In this document: positions 1-12,146 of the stretch, piece by piece
Position numbering within the stretch: the first letter of the stretch is position 1
Layout of the letters: every line of letters starts with the position of its first letter
Source: Ulva prolifera
Lineage: Eukaryota > Chlorophyta > Ulvophyceae > Ulvales > Ulvaceae
NCBI GenBank assembly: GCA_023078555.1
Contig: CM041198.1
Location: forward strand, 6,204,924-6,268,923
DNA length: 64,000 bases
Direction: 5' to 3'
Program-made: the position numbers and the translations under genes
Notes under the pieces: generated by a model
Databases searched by the model: none
Told to the model about the DNA's origin: nothing
The model's input: the letters and a program-made list of their open reading frames with translations, nothing else

Positions 1-2328
1 GTTCGGAGTCTGAGGGGTATCATCATACCGTTTGCGATTGCGGGGGCCCGCGGAATTTGGAGTGTTTGCCGCGCTCTGCGGCTGCGGCGGCGGGGGTGGT
101 GGCGGCGGTAGCTCGTCGGCGGGCTCCACTGCCATCAGGCACTTGTTCTTGTTGGCAGGGTGTTGCGCCCAGGTTGCGAGTGCCTCCGGCGCAATGGAAC
201 GCGCGGTAGGGCAGTCCGCGATGCGGTGGTACCTGTCGCTGTCAGGCATGGAGGAGGGGCAAATGCCGCAAACTCGCTTGCGGTGGTGGAAAGTTGCTTC
301 CAAGAGGAATATCCCGACGGCCACGGGTGTGAATGGAAGGTAGTAAGGGAGCTCTTTACGGCAGGCTGCCGCAAGACCGTGGATGGTGAATGGCGCGTTG
401 TGGTTGGCAACTTCAAACGCATACACATCTTTGATCCACTGTGGTACGGTGGGGCTGTCCATGGCATTATCGAGCCAGGCCTGCTTCTGTTGGAATGGAA
501 GCTTACGGGCGTCCCGGAGGCCTGGTAAGCGCTCCCGGGTGACGCTGGAACATGGCGTAGATGGCTGCACATATGGTGAACGGTTGTTGGAAAATTGGCT
601 GCGACTCTGGCCTGGTCTTTGGGTATTGGCATATGCCATGGCAATCTGCCGCTGGCCTCGTTTTGGTGCTGATGTGTGGGCTGGCATCTCACGGGTGGGG
701 ATGGTATGGGTGCTGGTGGATGCAAAATCTACACCCTGGTAATGGTTGGCAGAGAATGTGGCAAAGCGCTTGGCTGTGTTGGCTGTCTCCTTGGCTGTGT
801 TCAGCTTGTCCACACACCATGTGACAAATGCTATGGCATGTGAATTTGCGCGCTCGGTCGGCCATGTGTGGCTGTTCTCCAGATGTGTGGTCAATTTTTG
901 CAGCAGGTCTGGTAGTGGCATGAACATTTTGACTGTGGCTGACAACTCTGAGGTGCACTCGGGGGACATGAGGTGCTGCAATTTGTCAAACAAGTTCCAT
1001 GCAAAATCTTGCAGGGACATTTTGCCAGGCAAGTCCACATAATCGAGAAAGATCAATTGATAATATATTCGGACATGATGCACCAAGTCATTGAAGCTGG
1101 AGGCTTTTCCAGCACGGTATTTGCTCCATGCTCCCTCGATATGCATTCTGAATTGCCCGTTGGTAAAGAAAAAGTCACGTATGGCATCCAGCCATTCACG
1201 AACGGTGCACTCAGGAGACATGGCTTTTTCTGTGGCAACCTGGTAGTGCATGGCATCACGAGTGAAACCCTTGGACAAATGTTTGATCACCTGGGCCTCA
1301 GATAGTTTCATGCATAAGACGCGGTTGTTCAAAACTTCGCACACGTAGTGATGCCACTTTCGCTCAGCGGATGCATCGCCGCGAACCGCATCAGACAAAG
1401 GAAAATGTATGGATGCGAAGAAATAATCAGCAGACCTAAACCAGGTTGCACTCGAGTCGTCTGTGAAGTTCGGGGTGTACGATGGCAGGCTCGACACGTG
1501 AGGCAGGGATGACAGTACCAGGTTCGATCGCACGATGCCGGCGTACTGCAGCGCGGGCGCTGCTGCCACCTGCGCGGATGTCGCGCGGAACAGCTGCTCC
1601 TCGAAGTAGTTCGCTGTAGTCCCAGGTAGGATAGACGCTGCTGTGTACATGGACCGTACGATCGGCTCAATGGCGCTGACGGCGAGGGTGGCGAGCTGCG
1701 ACACCATGGCCGCGGGGCTGGAGCTGGTGCTTCGTGCGCGATGCGACGTGACGCGCAGGGCGAGGGCAGCGAAGTCCAGGTGGGAGTGGTCCACGGGACA
1801 CTGTAGCCATACGGTTGCCCAGGCAGCAGCATCTGTAGAGAAGGAATATACGAAGTCCAGAATGGTGGCAGCGAGGGCGCCGCCAGTCCAGGTGTAGAAG
1901 GCCATCGCGCTGACGGAGAGAAGATCGCGCACGCAGCCCACAGGTGGACCCCAGTTGGAGGCGCAGGTTGTCGCAGTGGCTGCTCGCAGCTGCTCGCGCA
2001 CTTGATCGCCATTCAGGTGGGACCTTCGTCGAAGAGCTTCGAACGGGGGGGGCGTCTGGTCGGTGGTGCTTTGGACGAGCATCTGGAGCAGGGTGCGGGA
2101 AGCCTGGCCGTACGACTTCAGCACCTCGACCGACGAGCGCCGAGTCGCTTCGAAGAAAGCCTTCGTAAGAGTCAGCAGGAGGGATATGGCCAGGCGGATT
2201 GCCTCGCGCTCTGCTGCTTGCAAAGCGTCGAAGCCTGACAGTTGGATGAGGTCGGGAGGTACGCCATCGTCATCTGGAGGCTGAACGACAGACGCATAAA
2301 ACTGACTATACTCGCTAGGATCGGCCAT
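1..2328 (-). CDS. Gag-like polyprotein of a retroelement, truncated by window edge
   Basis: Read on the minus strand from the ATG at 2328, the frame stays open for 776 codons to base 1 and continues off the window, so the C-terminus is unseen. Residues about 320-520 (SKGFTRDAMHYQVATEKAM onward) have the helical character of LTR-retrotransposon Gag. Near residue 700 there is a Cys/His cluster, CGIC followed by His and Cys, spaced C-x2-C-x10-H-x4-C, like a CCHC zinc knuckle with a stretched loop. A proline run follows just before the edge. No protease, integrase or reverse transcriptase is inside the window; they would lie to the left. Gag proteins package element RNA, so this is the first gene of a retroelement (inference from the Gag-like region and knuckle). 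No interruption is present in 2.3 kb, suggesting a young copy. No LTR pair can be seen because the other end is missing. Confidence 0.72.
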   Translation of the reverse strand, partial: MADPSEYSQFYASVVQPPDDDGVPPDLIQLSGFDALQAAEREAIRLAISLLLTLTKAFFEATRRSSVEVLKSYGQASRTLLQMLVQSTTDQTPPPFEALRRRSHLNGDQVREQLRAATATTCASNWGPPVGCVRDLLSVSAMAFYTWTGGALAATILDFVYSFSTDAAAWATVWLQCPVDHSHLDFAALALRVTSHRARSTSSSPAAMVSQLATLAVSAIEPIVRSMYTAASILPGTTANYFEEQLFRATSAQVAAAPALQYAGIVRSNLVLSSLPHVSSLPSYTPNFTDDSSATWFRSADYFFASIHFPLSDAVRGDASAERKWHHYVCEVLNNRVLCMKLSEAQVIKHLSKGFTRDAMHYQVATEKAMSPECTVREWLDAIRDFFFTNGQFRMHIEGAWSKYRAGKASSFNDLVHHVRIYYQLIFLDYVDLPGKMSLQDFAWNLFDKLQHLMSPECTSELSATVKMFMPLPDLLQKLTTHLENSHTWPTERANSHAIAFVTWCVDKLNTAKETANTAKRFATFSANHYQGVDFASTSTHTIPTREMPAHTSAPKRGQRQIAMAYANTQRPGQSRSQFSNNRSPYVQPSTPCSSVTRERLPGLRDARKLPFQQKQAWLDNAMDSPTVPQWIKDVYAFEVANHNAPFTIHGLAAACRKELPYYLPFTPVAVGIFLLEATFHHRKRVCGICPSSMPDSDRYHRIADCPTARSIAPEALATWAQHPANKNKCLMAVEPADELPPPPPPPPQPQSAANTPNSAGPRNRKRYDDTPQTPN

Positions 2329-3137
2329 GGCAGAGAAGTGTCACCGATACCTGTTAAATTGTCGGGTAGCGCAGGGAGCTGGGCACCCTAGCGAGCGTAC
2401 AGAAACGACAGGAGAGAAGGACTCGGGTAACAATGTAGCACACAGTGGAATGACTGGAACAGGAGCGCCCCAATCGACCAAAGGTAATTGTGTCGATCAC
2501 AGCAAAACACTTGGAATATATGTGCCCAGGCCCATCCCTGCTTTGTGCTGTCCTCGCTACTGATAGCTCTGTGGAACTGTGGAATCGCGCTGCTCGTTGA
2601 TCTCTGTACGGATCAGGGTGCAGCATCCCGCGAGATCTGGCGATCTGCTGCGGGCATTGGGATTTGGCATGTATCATCCTCCGTCAATCCAATGCAGCAA
2701 CATCGTGCTGCATGGATACGCAGACGTAGGTTGGCTGGCATGGTCTTTGACGCTGCACCCTTGGCGTGCGCAAGCGCAGACCAGGAGTATGCATGCGCCG
2801 CATGCATGACGTGTCATGCACTGAGCTGGCACTTCGCACTGCCAAAAGGCTGTGGCAAAAGGTGGCATGATACATGGGATTGGTATGTGAGATTATACAT
2901 GTTGAGGAATGCTAGTGGCACTTTTGGGCATGTGGAATTATGCACATGTAGCTGTATGCATGCAGCTCATGTGCACAGCTGTGACGTGGTACATGCTGGC
3001 ATTCTGAGGTATTCTTTGGTATACTTTCGCCTGGCTCAAGTTTTGCAAGGCACTAGCCTGAGATACATACATATGTATCCACAATTGGTGCCTGCATATC
3101 TGGAATAGGTGTGCTTCCGAGCAGACAGACTTGGCCA
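2329..3137. other. Non-coding stretch between Gag-like gene and transposase
   Basis: About 800 bases lie upstream of the Gag-like ATG and downstream of the transposase stop. This is where a minus-strand 5' LTR and primer-binding site would be expected, but I could not recognise a primer-binding site or confirm LTR ends without the partner LTR. The stretch is rich in TGCATG and TGTACATG-like words. No supportable gene is present. Confidence 0.5.
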
Positions 3138-6100
3138 TTACAACAATCCCATCTTCTCTGCGCGTTTTTTAATCACCTCACGAATGTACTTGGGCAAAAC
3201 ATAGGCAATCCCGTGTAGCCGATGTTTCCGCCTGCGTTTTGACTTGCCCCCCGAAGCCTTTTGCTTCTGATCCTCAGGCCGTGCCCACACGTTCCAGAAA
3301 TCTTTGACGATTCCGTATAGCAGCAGATGTGCAAGAGCAAAATGAAAAAAATGCTCGTACCTATGCACAGGATACCCACATGGATTTACGGTCATTGGCA
3401 CCAGCATTGCACGCACGACAGAGAGCAAGGGCCAAACCGAAAGTAGGATAGCCTAGAGTACCCCGGCATTCCGCGAAGGCCAGTCTGAGACTGGAGGTCT
3501 TTTGCCTCAGCCACCAGCTTCTTCCATGCCTTTGCTCGATCTTCTGGAGGCTGCAAGTGCAGAGGTGGATGCACTTTGTCAAATGACGCTTCCCATGCTT
3601 CCTGCATGCATTGTGCCCGCTTGTGCAGCTCATATGCAGTGTACTTCAATTCGTATGTGTCGTCCCATGTAGCTTCATCGTCAGTGAGGCGATCGCCGTC
3701 TCTCAGAGTTGCAGTGACCTGTGGGGGTAGATTGTCACGTGACACCGGTGGATGCTCCCCCGCGTAGCCAGCCGGCACACCCATGACGTAAGCAACGACG
3801 TCCTTCTGATGAATGTCGCGCACACGAATGTCGTCTTTGGTGGCAGGCATTTTGCGTGGAGCAGTGTCCTCGTATGGGAACCTACACAGTCGCGAGTGTG
3901 AAGCAGAGTCATGCTGAATTTGGTGGTTGACATGCTAGTTGTCTACTGCACCTGCAGTCAAGTCCACAGCAGCGAGAATGCTTGTCAGTGGCCCCGCACC
4001 TCATTGCGTTCCTGATGGATTCACCCTGCATAGCGCACCGGGGGCATGCCTCTTTTGCGCTGTGAGGGAGGGTCAGCATAAGCTTGTACATCATCATGAG
4101 ATCCCCTTCCACAAACGCGAGGATAGGCCAGTGACGTATGACCATCTCCTGGCCTCCCGGGCGGATGGTGAACGTGTAGGGCTCGGTACCAGCCCGACCT
4201 GCGTGATCAAGTCAGTGTTGGTGCAGCGGACCGAGCGCCTGACAGCGTGGCAGGTGTACAGGCTTTTGGGGTCTGCATGCATTGTACATGTAGCGATCTC
4301 TGGTTCTGAGCATGCCATCTCCGGGACTGATGGATCCGGAGATGTGGCCGAGACGCGTCTGCTCACGTTCACACCTGGGTCGTGCTTTACGAAGAAGTCC
4401 ACGGTCGGCTTCAATATGCTCTCGAGGTGCGAGGGCTCCGTAGGCCCAACCAGTATGATGAGGGGCTGCCAAGATAGGCAGCCCGCGTTCCTGGAGGCGT
4501 CCAGATCGTATCGTCTGATGCCAACAATCGTCGTGCTCCCAATCCGTAACTTGAAGATGTTCCCACCGTCCGCACCTGCAAAAGACCACAATATTTAGCT
4601 GTGTTCGCTGCGGTGAAGTGGCCACATGCAAGAGTCCTGGCCAACATGGGATGCTATGGGCGAGGGTCGTGCAAACACACGTGCGGGACATGAACACGCA
4701 TGACCAATGGTCGACTGCCACATGAATATACGTTGCACACATCAGGCGGAGCCTGTGGAGGAAGGACGGGTGCACTTCATACATGCAGTCGCACCTACGC
4801 CATAGACGCCTGCCCCGAAAGCATCTTTGCGATTGGAGAGACGATGCATGCAGTCCTTGTTGAGCAAGTTCATGTACATGGATCCAGCCATCCCGTCCAC
4901 GTCAGTGAAGTCAAGGGGATGGGCCGCTGCAGCAGCTTGCCTGAAGTTCTCGTCTTCATGGAACCAGCGAATCACACACTCCATCGTAAAGTCCCAGCCC
5001 TTGCGCTTGAACTTCACCGTAGTCCCAGAGGCAGCCTGAACGAACCCCTGACTGACCACGAGCAATTGCACGGCATCTCAGTCCGGGTGCATGTGTATCA
5101 CCAGGACACATGCGTCTGACACATGTACGACTGGATTATGCAGCAATAAGATAACATAACAGTGGATTTGGTTGTACATGGGCAGCTGCGAACCGGCGCA
5201 GTCTTATGAACAGAGGTGCACAACTAGTACTCACACGATGCAGCTGCGATGGACAACACACCTGATACTTGGCGCAACCACACTGAGGACAAGTCTCCCC
5301 CAACAGCTCATCTCTGGATTTTTTGGGGAAGTCGGGGTCGGCAGCGAAGCGGAGGGCACATTTCTCGCACCAGCCAAACTCATATTTGGTTGCATCTTCT
5401 GTTCCGAGCACATGCTTCACCATGTGCATGGAGCGGGGCATCCGGACCTCGTCGATTTTATGGTCCCCCACAAACTCCTTAAGAAGGTCCCGCTGGTGAT
5501 GGAGGATCTTCTCCAACACCACGTTGGATGCACCGTGCTTCTTGAATTCGACTTGGGTGTACGCGGCTTGCAGCACCGACCTCATATGACCTGTAGCAAG
5601 AGGCTCCAGCCGCTTAGCATGCAGCCACGCCCCGGAGCCTTGCCGAGGCCCACGTGCATGCGGCCGGTCCTCATCGTCACTGTCAGTATTGAGCTCACTG
5701 TCACTACAGCCATAGTTACATTCGTTGTCGATGGGGTAAGGGGGTGCAGGTACTCCGGCGCCCAGCATCAGATCATCGTCACTGTCGGCTGCATCCCGGT
5801 GCTCCGAGATGTGGTCTCCGATCGGGCATTCCGACCCGCCGTGATCGCAATGTGCGGGTCCAGAATCGGCATCGGGGTGACATGTGTCACTGAATCCGTC
5901 TTCGGAGAACAGTGACGCCGATGCCGAGCTGGCAATCGGTGAATCAATGGCGCCCTGGTCGGAGAACGCCTGATCAGGGGATCCAGAAGCGTGACTTCTC
6001 GGAGAATTGAATTCGTCATGACGTGCACCAAGCGGTGAGAGCGGGTGAGGGTCACTATCAAAGTTCACCGCAGCAGCATCCTCTATAGCTTGATGCAGAT

Positions 6101-6515
6101 CAGTGCTCACGTTCACCATCGGCAAGCCTGCACCCATGTGCTTCAATGAGGTTTGATTCCATGTCAAACGTGCATCCTCGCAGGACTCCAGCTAGTCAGC
6201 ATGTGTAGACTGAAACCTCAAGCATCGCGGGACACTCTGAGAGTTCGCACCATCGACCGGTGTGATCTGCTGCCCGGAGTGCAAGCGGGGTACACTGGTG
6301 GAGGGCCCTGCGGGACAACCATCCGCATGAAAATTGCGTAGGTGCTTCTCGGCTGACTTGACACTATTAACGCGACCCCGATTCTTCCTCACGTTGCAGT
6401 GGGTATTCTCTTCTGGATGACAGGCTTTGCAGACGAGCATCCACTGACCATCCACCGCCTCCATTCTGAACTCCGGCAGAGATCGAATGGCTGCAACAGC
6501 CTCCTCTTTCCTCAT
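3138..6515 (-). CDS. TNP2-domain (CACTA-like) DNA transposase, spliced
   Basis: Exons inferred on the minus strand: 6515 to about 6200 (boundary uncertain), about 6191-5262, 5035 (or 5047)-4795, 4575-4375, 4198-4000, 3881-3417 and 3360-3138. Reading phases match at all five junctions from 5262 onward. Exon 1 encodes a BED-like zinc finger (CKAC, later HLRNFH). Exon 2 ends in a Cys pair cluster (CPQCGCAKYQ) typical just before the TNP2 core. The core follows in family order: WDFTMECVIRWF, GADGG, ILVGPTEPSHLESILKPTVD, PILAFVEGDLMMMYKL, ACPRCAMQGES, FPYEDTAPRKM and YEHFFHFALAHLLLYGIVKDF. TNP2 transposases cut and paste their element in the nucleus. The model gives about 840 residues and stops soon after the last core block, shorter than many family members, so the C-terminal part may be lost or lie in unseen exons. 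No clear terminal inverted repeats were found. Confidence 0.8.
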
Positions 6516-9500
6516 CGCGCACTACGTTAAATTACAGATGAAATACACGATCTTGGTAAGGCGGACGACGGCGCTGTGGGTGCTTAAGCTACGTATCTCC
6601 GGATCAAGCTGGCCGAAGGCGCTATCGAGCCGAACAAGCGATTCCCATGTGCATAAACAATCCACTATCACATACTATCGCATCCGAAACAGAGCTTCAC
6701 TGCTGTACGGCGCGCCCTAGCCGGGGATACAGCTCACCTGGTGCAACACGCCTGTAGACACCAAACACTGCAGCGCAGGCCACTGCCCATGCAGCTGCCT
6801 TGGCACATGGTGCAAGCGTCTGTACAACTCAGCCCCCACAACATGTGTTACAGTAAGTACTATGAAGTTTCCAAGTGCCTGAATTGGATGTACAACGTCT
6901 TGTACACGCGAGTCACAAGCATACGGGTAAACACGGCGCTCTACTGGACGTGGCCACGAGTGCACCAACTCGGCCAGCTTGCGCAGCCATACTTCATGCC
7001 AAAATGGGGTGAGGGCATTACTCTGCTCATGCCTGCAGATTCATAGGCCTTGTTTTTCCCCAGTACCAAAGGTACTGTCGCGTTCAAAGTTCAAATTGAA
7101 TCAGGAGTCCGAAACGAGATTACATCACCTATCAAGTTAAAGCAGCCCAGCCCGGCTGACAACGAGTTGTGTTGCTCAGTGAGCACTATCGAGTTCAAAG
7201 GATTTCATCGCAATATTCTATTTACTGCGATGAAAGTGCAGATTTCAAGTGCAGATTTCATTTCTGCAGATTTCATCGCAATATTCTATTTACTGCATTT
7301 ACAGTCACAGCGGCGACAATGGACTGCACCGTGATGAACTGGGGGCCATGCCTGTGAACCATGGAATGAACATGCCATCTGTTGCCGGATGTGTCCAAAA
7401 CCACCTGGTGCTGTATTATCTTGTCATCAGTAATTTCGCAATGCAGCGCCGGCACACAGTACACCATAATGACGTGAAGCACTCTAGACATAGTGCAAAG
7501 TTTCTGCTACAGCGACGTGTCGGCAGGTACCGGTCAACCAATTTACACGGCAGTGGATGTGGCAAGTACAGACATGTGTAACATGTTTGAACATTATGAC
7601 TACTTACAACTAGTCAGACGACCCAACAAAATGTCACTGCACCCTGCAATTCCAGGCCAGCAGATCCCGGCCCGCCGAGAAGCTACTCCTGAGCTACTTC
7701 TGCTCCAGCCCCATCCAAGCATAATCGGGACAACATGGCTCATCACTGGAGGTTGCTTTCCCTGCATCCTCTGATCCTGTAGACCTGACTCGCCACAGCC
7801 ATGTCCATCCACGGAATCTGCACCAACTGCAGATAATTCTCGCTGCAAACACATCACCAGTGCGCAGACCAATGATCGGTAAGGAACTGCGTAGTGGCAC
7901 TGCGTAGTGACACAACTGGGTGTGGAGGAAACAGTATGGGGCAGGAGAGAGTACTTCCCAAGAGAAACAGCCTCATCAATCGGAGCCAGCAGTCAAGGCT
8001 AGCACAGGAGAGACAAATTCAATAACAGAGAGGCACAGTGCGAGGCAGAGGGGGAGTGCAAGAGAGTCCTGCCGGACCAGCGGATCAGGAAGTACAGTAT
8101 GCTAAAGCGTGGCCACAGCTTCAAGGATACCCACCGACAGCAAGGCAGCTGCATAACGAGCAGTAAAAGGTTCTCACATTGTTATAACGATGCTGCTAGC
8201 CTTCCACGATCGACTGATGGTGACCTGCGATGGGCAGAGTCACCTGGTGGTACACCCGCTGCATCTCTGATGGAGAGGCCATAATTCTTCATCGATTCAT
8301 CTAGTCTGGGTACCACCAATCGCAATAATGCCTTGGGAGCGAATACTCGCCAACCTCGTCAACGACAGACCGGCGCCTATGCTCACTAACACACGAGCCG
8401 TGGCACTATTTCGCAAGCAAATATCAGGAAATTGAACATGAGTAGTCCGAGGAATCCGTCGAGTCCTGGCGTCGCCATTAGGTTCTCCTCCTTGCCCTGG
8501 TGGCCACTAGCGGTGTTACTGTCGGAGCTCGATGGCGAACAAGGCATACGTCAGATCTTATAGTATTAAGCACGTCTCTGTCCTGGCCTCGTGGTCACTT
8601 GACTTTGGCCGACACCTGTACATGTATCCCGCGGCTGGGGAAGGCGAACAGTTATTCCGTGCGATCAGCGAGTTCAGAGTGGCCGCTTCACCAGTTTCAT
8701 CTGCCAGCTTCCGTAGTCACCATTGTTGACCGTTATTATGATGTTTTGCTTGTGCCCTTCAAGGCATCCGCACAAGCGGACGCATCCAATTGCAACACCA
8801 CGTGTATGTCCCAATGGCTGTCCCCACCAGAGCCTCATCATGTCCACGGGTACGTCCTCACACCATCCCAATTTCTGCAAGGTAGCTAGACCCTATACTG
8901 GCACTAAATTGTCCTTCCGTGCGGCATCCCATGTCCTCATACTTGCCCTGTCGTGTCCTACCCATTAGGACAGCATTGTGCGTCCTTACGTCCCTAAGGC
9001 TGCACCCTCGGCACTCATATGGCTCGTATTATCCACATGGATGACATAGGGACCATGCGGGGACGTCCACACGTTAGGATCGCGCGGGGCTGCTATAAGG
9101 TCAACTCGGTGCTACTAGTGGAGGCGAGCGTTAGTAGCTGGGGCCAGTGGCGTCCGCACGCGGCCGGGCACCGCAGCCCGCGCACGCTGGCGGCGGCCGC
9201 GGCGAGCCTGCTCAGGCGCCTGTGGGCCTCGGAGGGGGCCGTGCCAGCTTTGTCCCGCGGCACTGCACAAGAAGAACCAGCGGTCAGACACATCGCAAAT
9301 CAACTGGCGGGAGCGCAAATGTCCAGGGCGTGAGCGCGCTTTTCATTCATGTACTCTCGTCTGATCTGCCGTCAGGGTGCAGATCATGGCACACATCACC
9401 GGCACAGGCCCTGCGAGGGGGCCATTGCAGGCTAGGTGGCGAAGTTTTGATCATCGAGCAGATGACTGCCCTGGGGGCCAAGGATTGCGGGGATCCTATA

Positions 9501-10165
9501 CGCAAGATCCACATGTACGTGCACACTACGCACAGACACAGGAGTAACTGTTTGCAGGCACGTCAGAGACGGACGGTATCGCCGCCGAAAGCGGCGCCCT
9601 TGGGGGCTCACACGCCGCTGCCTTAAGCACCACATCTTTCAGTTCCCCACCATCTAGTGTGGTGCCAGGTCCGCTGGAAGATGACATACGCTCCCACCAA
9701 TAAAGCAGTCCCGACACCTCGCACCAGCCGCCAGTCCCGGCCCCCGAGTCGTTTCTGCAACCGCCACAACATGATTCAGCTCGTACAGGGTATACCCTAT
9801 CACTGCGGCGCGAATATGATGCACTTGCAACTCATTGTGGTCTGATTTATAGATTTGCTTTACTTTACAGACGAGGACGGCAAATCGAGGTTCTCCCCAA
9901 CCAGACCGGCCATTTCGGCGATTGTGACCCATTTTGCCCAAGACTCCGAACTAAAACACTACGATTGTTCATTCAACATAGACAATAGTGGAAACCTTCC
10001 CCAATTTCTCTGTTTCGCAGCGAATTTTGCGCGCCCGGGGGGGGGACCACCCTTTAGCGGGAGTGGATGACCCCCTGTGCGGTCACACACAGCACCAGCG
10101 ACTCTGAATGGTCTTACATACACGTCCCTGGTGGCGGTGCGGAGCTTGAAGGATCGTGCAGGTTC
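6516..10165. other. Gene-poor region upstream of duplicated block A
   Basis: About 3.6 kb without a gene I can support. Reading frames are short on both strands and carry no recognisable motif. A GC-rich island at 9130-9310 reads open on the plus strand (9019-9333) with an alanine/arginine-rich product and could be an isolated exon, but no splice partner or family resemblance was found. A direct repeat at 7201-7296 is listed separately. Confidence 0.4.
7201..7296 (+). repeat. Perfect 28-bp direct repeat, 68-bp period
   Basis: The 28 bases beginning GATTTCATCGCAATATTC at 7201-7228 recur exactly at 7269-7296. The spacer carries further partial copies of the GCAGATTTCA part, so the array looks like imperfect tandem growth in AT-rich non-coding DNA. 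Confidence 0.9.
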
Positions 10166-10284
10166 AGCAGTGCCGAGTCGGTGCACAGGCACCACGCCGA
10201 GCGTACGCTCAAGCGCATCGATATGCACACGTGCTCATGGCTGTCTGGTGCACGATGCGCTGTGTCTAGGTCCTCGGCAGGCTG

Positions 10285-11183
10285 TTACCGTGCCTCGCCG
10301 CAGTCCGCAAGCGCCTCCCGCAGCACGGCAGCCACCGCGTCCGCGCGGCACCCCTCCGCCACCTCCAGCGGACTCTCCCCGCTACCGCCGGCGCGCGCGG
10401 GCGCCGTCGGGCAGGTTGTTGGAGGCCATGCGGTGCAGCGGCGTGTAGCCGTACGTGTCCACCGCGGCAGCGTCGGCGCCGCGCGCGAGCAGCGCCGCGA
10501 CGCTGTGACATGCCGCAGACGTGCAGCGGCGTCGCGCCGCCTGTGGTCACCTCGTGTGCCAGCGCCGGGTCCTCCGCTAGTAGTCGCTCCACCGCCTCTG
10601 GGCCCTGGCTGCACCCGGCACACTAGTACTCAGATTGACTTCAAAACAAGACGCACGCATGACCGCTGTGTTTTCTTACCCAGAGCCTGGCCGCGGCAAG
10701 GACTGGCAACAACAATTTGTCTCATGGCACATGCTGTGTCAGTCATCAGGGCCCTACGTATACTGCGGTGCTGATAAGACAGGAGTGCTTTGAACAAGCT
10801 GCTGTGTGACGAGCTTGTACTGTGAAGGCGGAGGCGCACAGGGGCAGCCTCAACGATGTGCAACACAACTGTCCGGCAGGTAGCTGCGACACAATCGTAA
10901 CGGCATGTGTAGTGTGTGTTGGGTGCGGGCGGAGGGCGCGCCTGATGGCCTTGCTCATGGCGCTATACCCAGTGCCGTCATATACCGGCCCGGGCCGCGG
11001 GTTGTGGCTCTGGTACTGCCGCCCAATCACGACGCGGCCGCTGCCGTCGCGGACGACGTTGCCGCCGTAGATGCCCGGGCCGACGCTGTCCGCGTACGGA
11101 TCGAAGCCATCGGGGTCAGTCTCGCCGGGGCGGCCGTACCGGCGCGCCATCCCCGGCGCAAACGGATCGTGTGTTATCCGGAC
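10285..11183 (-). pseudogene. Ankyrin-repeat gene, broken duplicate
   Basis: This is the duplicate of the gene at 27570-28508. The first exon (11183-10942) is well preserved and encodes the same conserved leader (DPFAPGMARRYGRP, GRQYQSHNPRPGPVYDG). In the second exon (10608-10285), relative to the intact copy, 14 bases are missing near 10506 and 32 bases near 10398. Each loss lies between short direct repeats in the intact copy (GCTGTG and GCGCGCG). Together they remove 46 bases, so the frame is not restored and ankyrin repeats one and two are destroyed. The intact start of that exon and the high identity argue for recent loss. No replacement function is suggested. Confidence 0.85.
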
Positions 11184-12100
11184 CTGCGTGCATCCGCGAT
11201 TGTGTTACTGAACCGAGGCAGGCCAGCGCATTGTGGGCGTGTATGTAAGTCTTGAGAGCAGTTGGCTAGGCGGTGGGGGCTTGGGGCTGTGCTGGGCTTT
11301 GACGGGCAATCATGCATGGTTGCTTGCACTGGTGGCCGCGGAAGTACTCGGGCTGGTTGATTGGCAGAATGGCTATGCACAGGTGAAGGCTGGGGCTACA
11401 TGAATGTTTTGTTGGGTATTTTCGGCGTACTGCGCTGGCGAGGTGTATAGACCCAATTGACACCTCACTGTTGAATCTGGCGTATGGGTGATGGCCGGTT
11501 TTGAACCATGTCTTCAGGTATTCGCCAGCAGTAGTATCTCTGCTGGATATTAGGAGATACAAGGTCCAAGCATGTTAACATGTACATGTACAAAGCTGGA
11601 GAGGTTGGCAGAAGCTGTATGCAAGCGTGCATTAAACGGTTCGACCTCAACAGACGCCTTCCAAGGAGCACGTGTCGATGAAGTGAGTCACTCTGTATTT
11701 CTGGCATAGTATACTCGTGAAGATCGGCAGAACTTGGCTCACTGCACGAGCGTGTCGTACCCCGTCGTACCCCGCGATAGTACTACGCGGTTTCCGACAT
11801 GTCGCTGCCCGCTGACACAGATCTCCTAGGTATGGTGGCTGATATGGCAAGATTCGGCCGGCTCTGAAACACGTGCTGCCCGATGCCTGTCAAAGCAATG
11901 CGATGTGGCAGCATGCGATGGGATCGCGTGGCTCGTGTTTCCACCTGCCTGGCTTGCGCCTCACAGCAAGAAATAGCTTCAGAACTAGACAGCGATCGAT
12001 ACTTGGGTACTGCTGCGGGCCTAGACAGTGAACCTGCGCGGTAGGCAGTTGCAGGTACGGGGTGCTGCGGGTGCGGAATGCTGCAGCCACGTCTGAGGTT

Positions 12101-12146
12101 GGGGAGTTCAACTTGAACTCCCCTTGATAACTTAGTAAGTTATCAA
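12101..12146. repeat. Two back-to-back 23-bp hairpins (11+1+11 each)
   Basis: 12101-12123 is GGGGAGTTCAA, C, TTGAACTCCCC; 12124-12146 is TTGATAACTTA, G, TAAGTTATCAA. Both are perfect inverted repeats with a one-base loop and directly adjoin each other. The duplicate block at 29466-29478 has only GGGGAGTTATCAA, so about 33 bases were gained here or lost there in a way that creates or removes both hairpins at once. Confidence 0.95.

Noticed and set aside
5172..5915. 247-codon plus-strand frame
   Set aside because: It is antisense to the second transposase exon, whose frame contains the zinc-binding block and joins correctly to the TNP2 core.
3051..9120. CACTA words (3051 on the plus strand; TAGTG at 7497, 7893, 7907 and 9118) as transposon ends
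   Set aside because: The sequences beyond the five bases do not form inverted repeats and flanking triplets do not match as target-site duplications.
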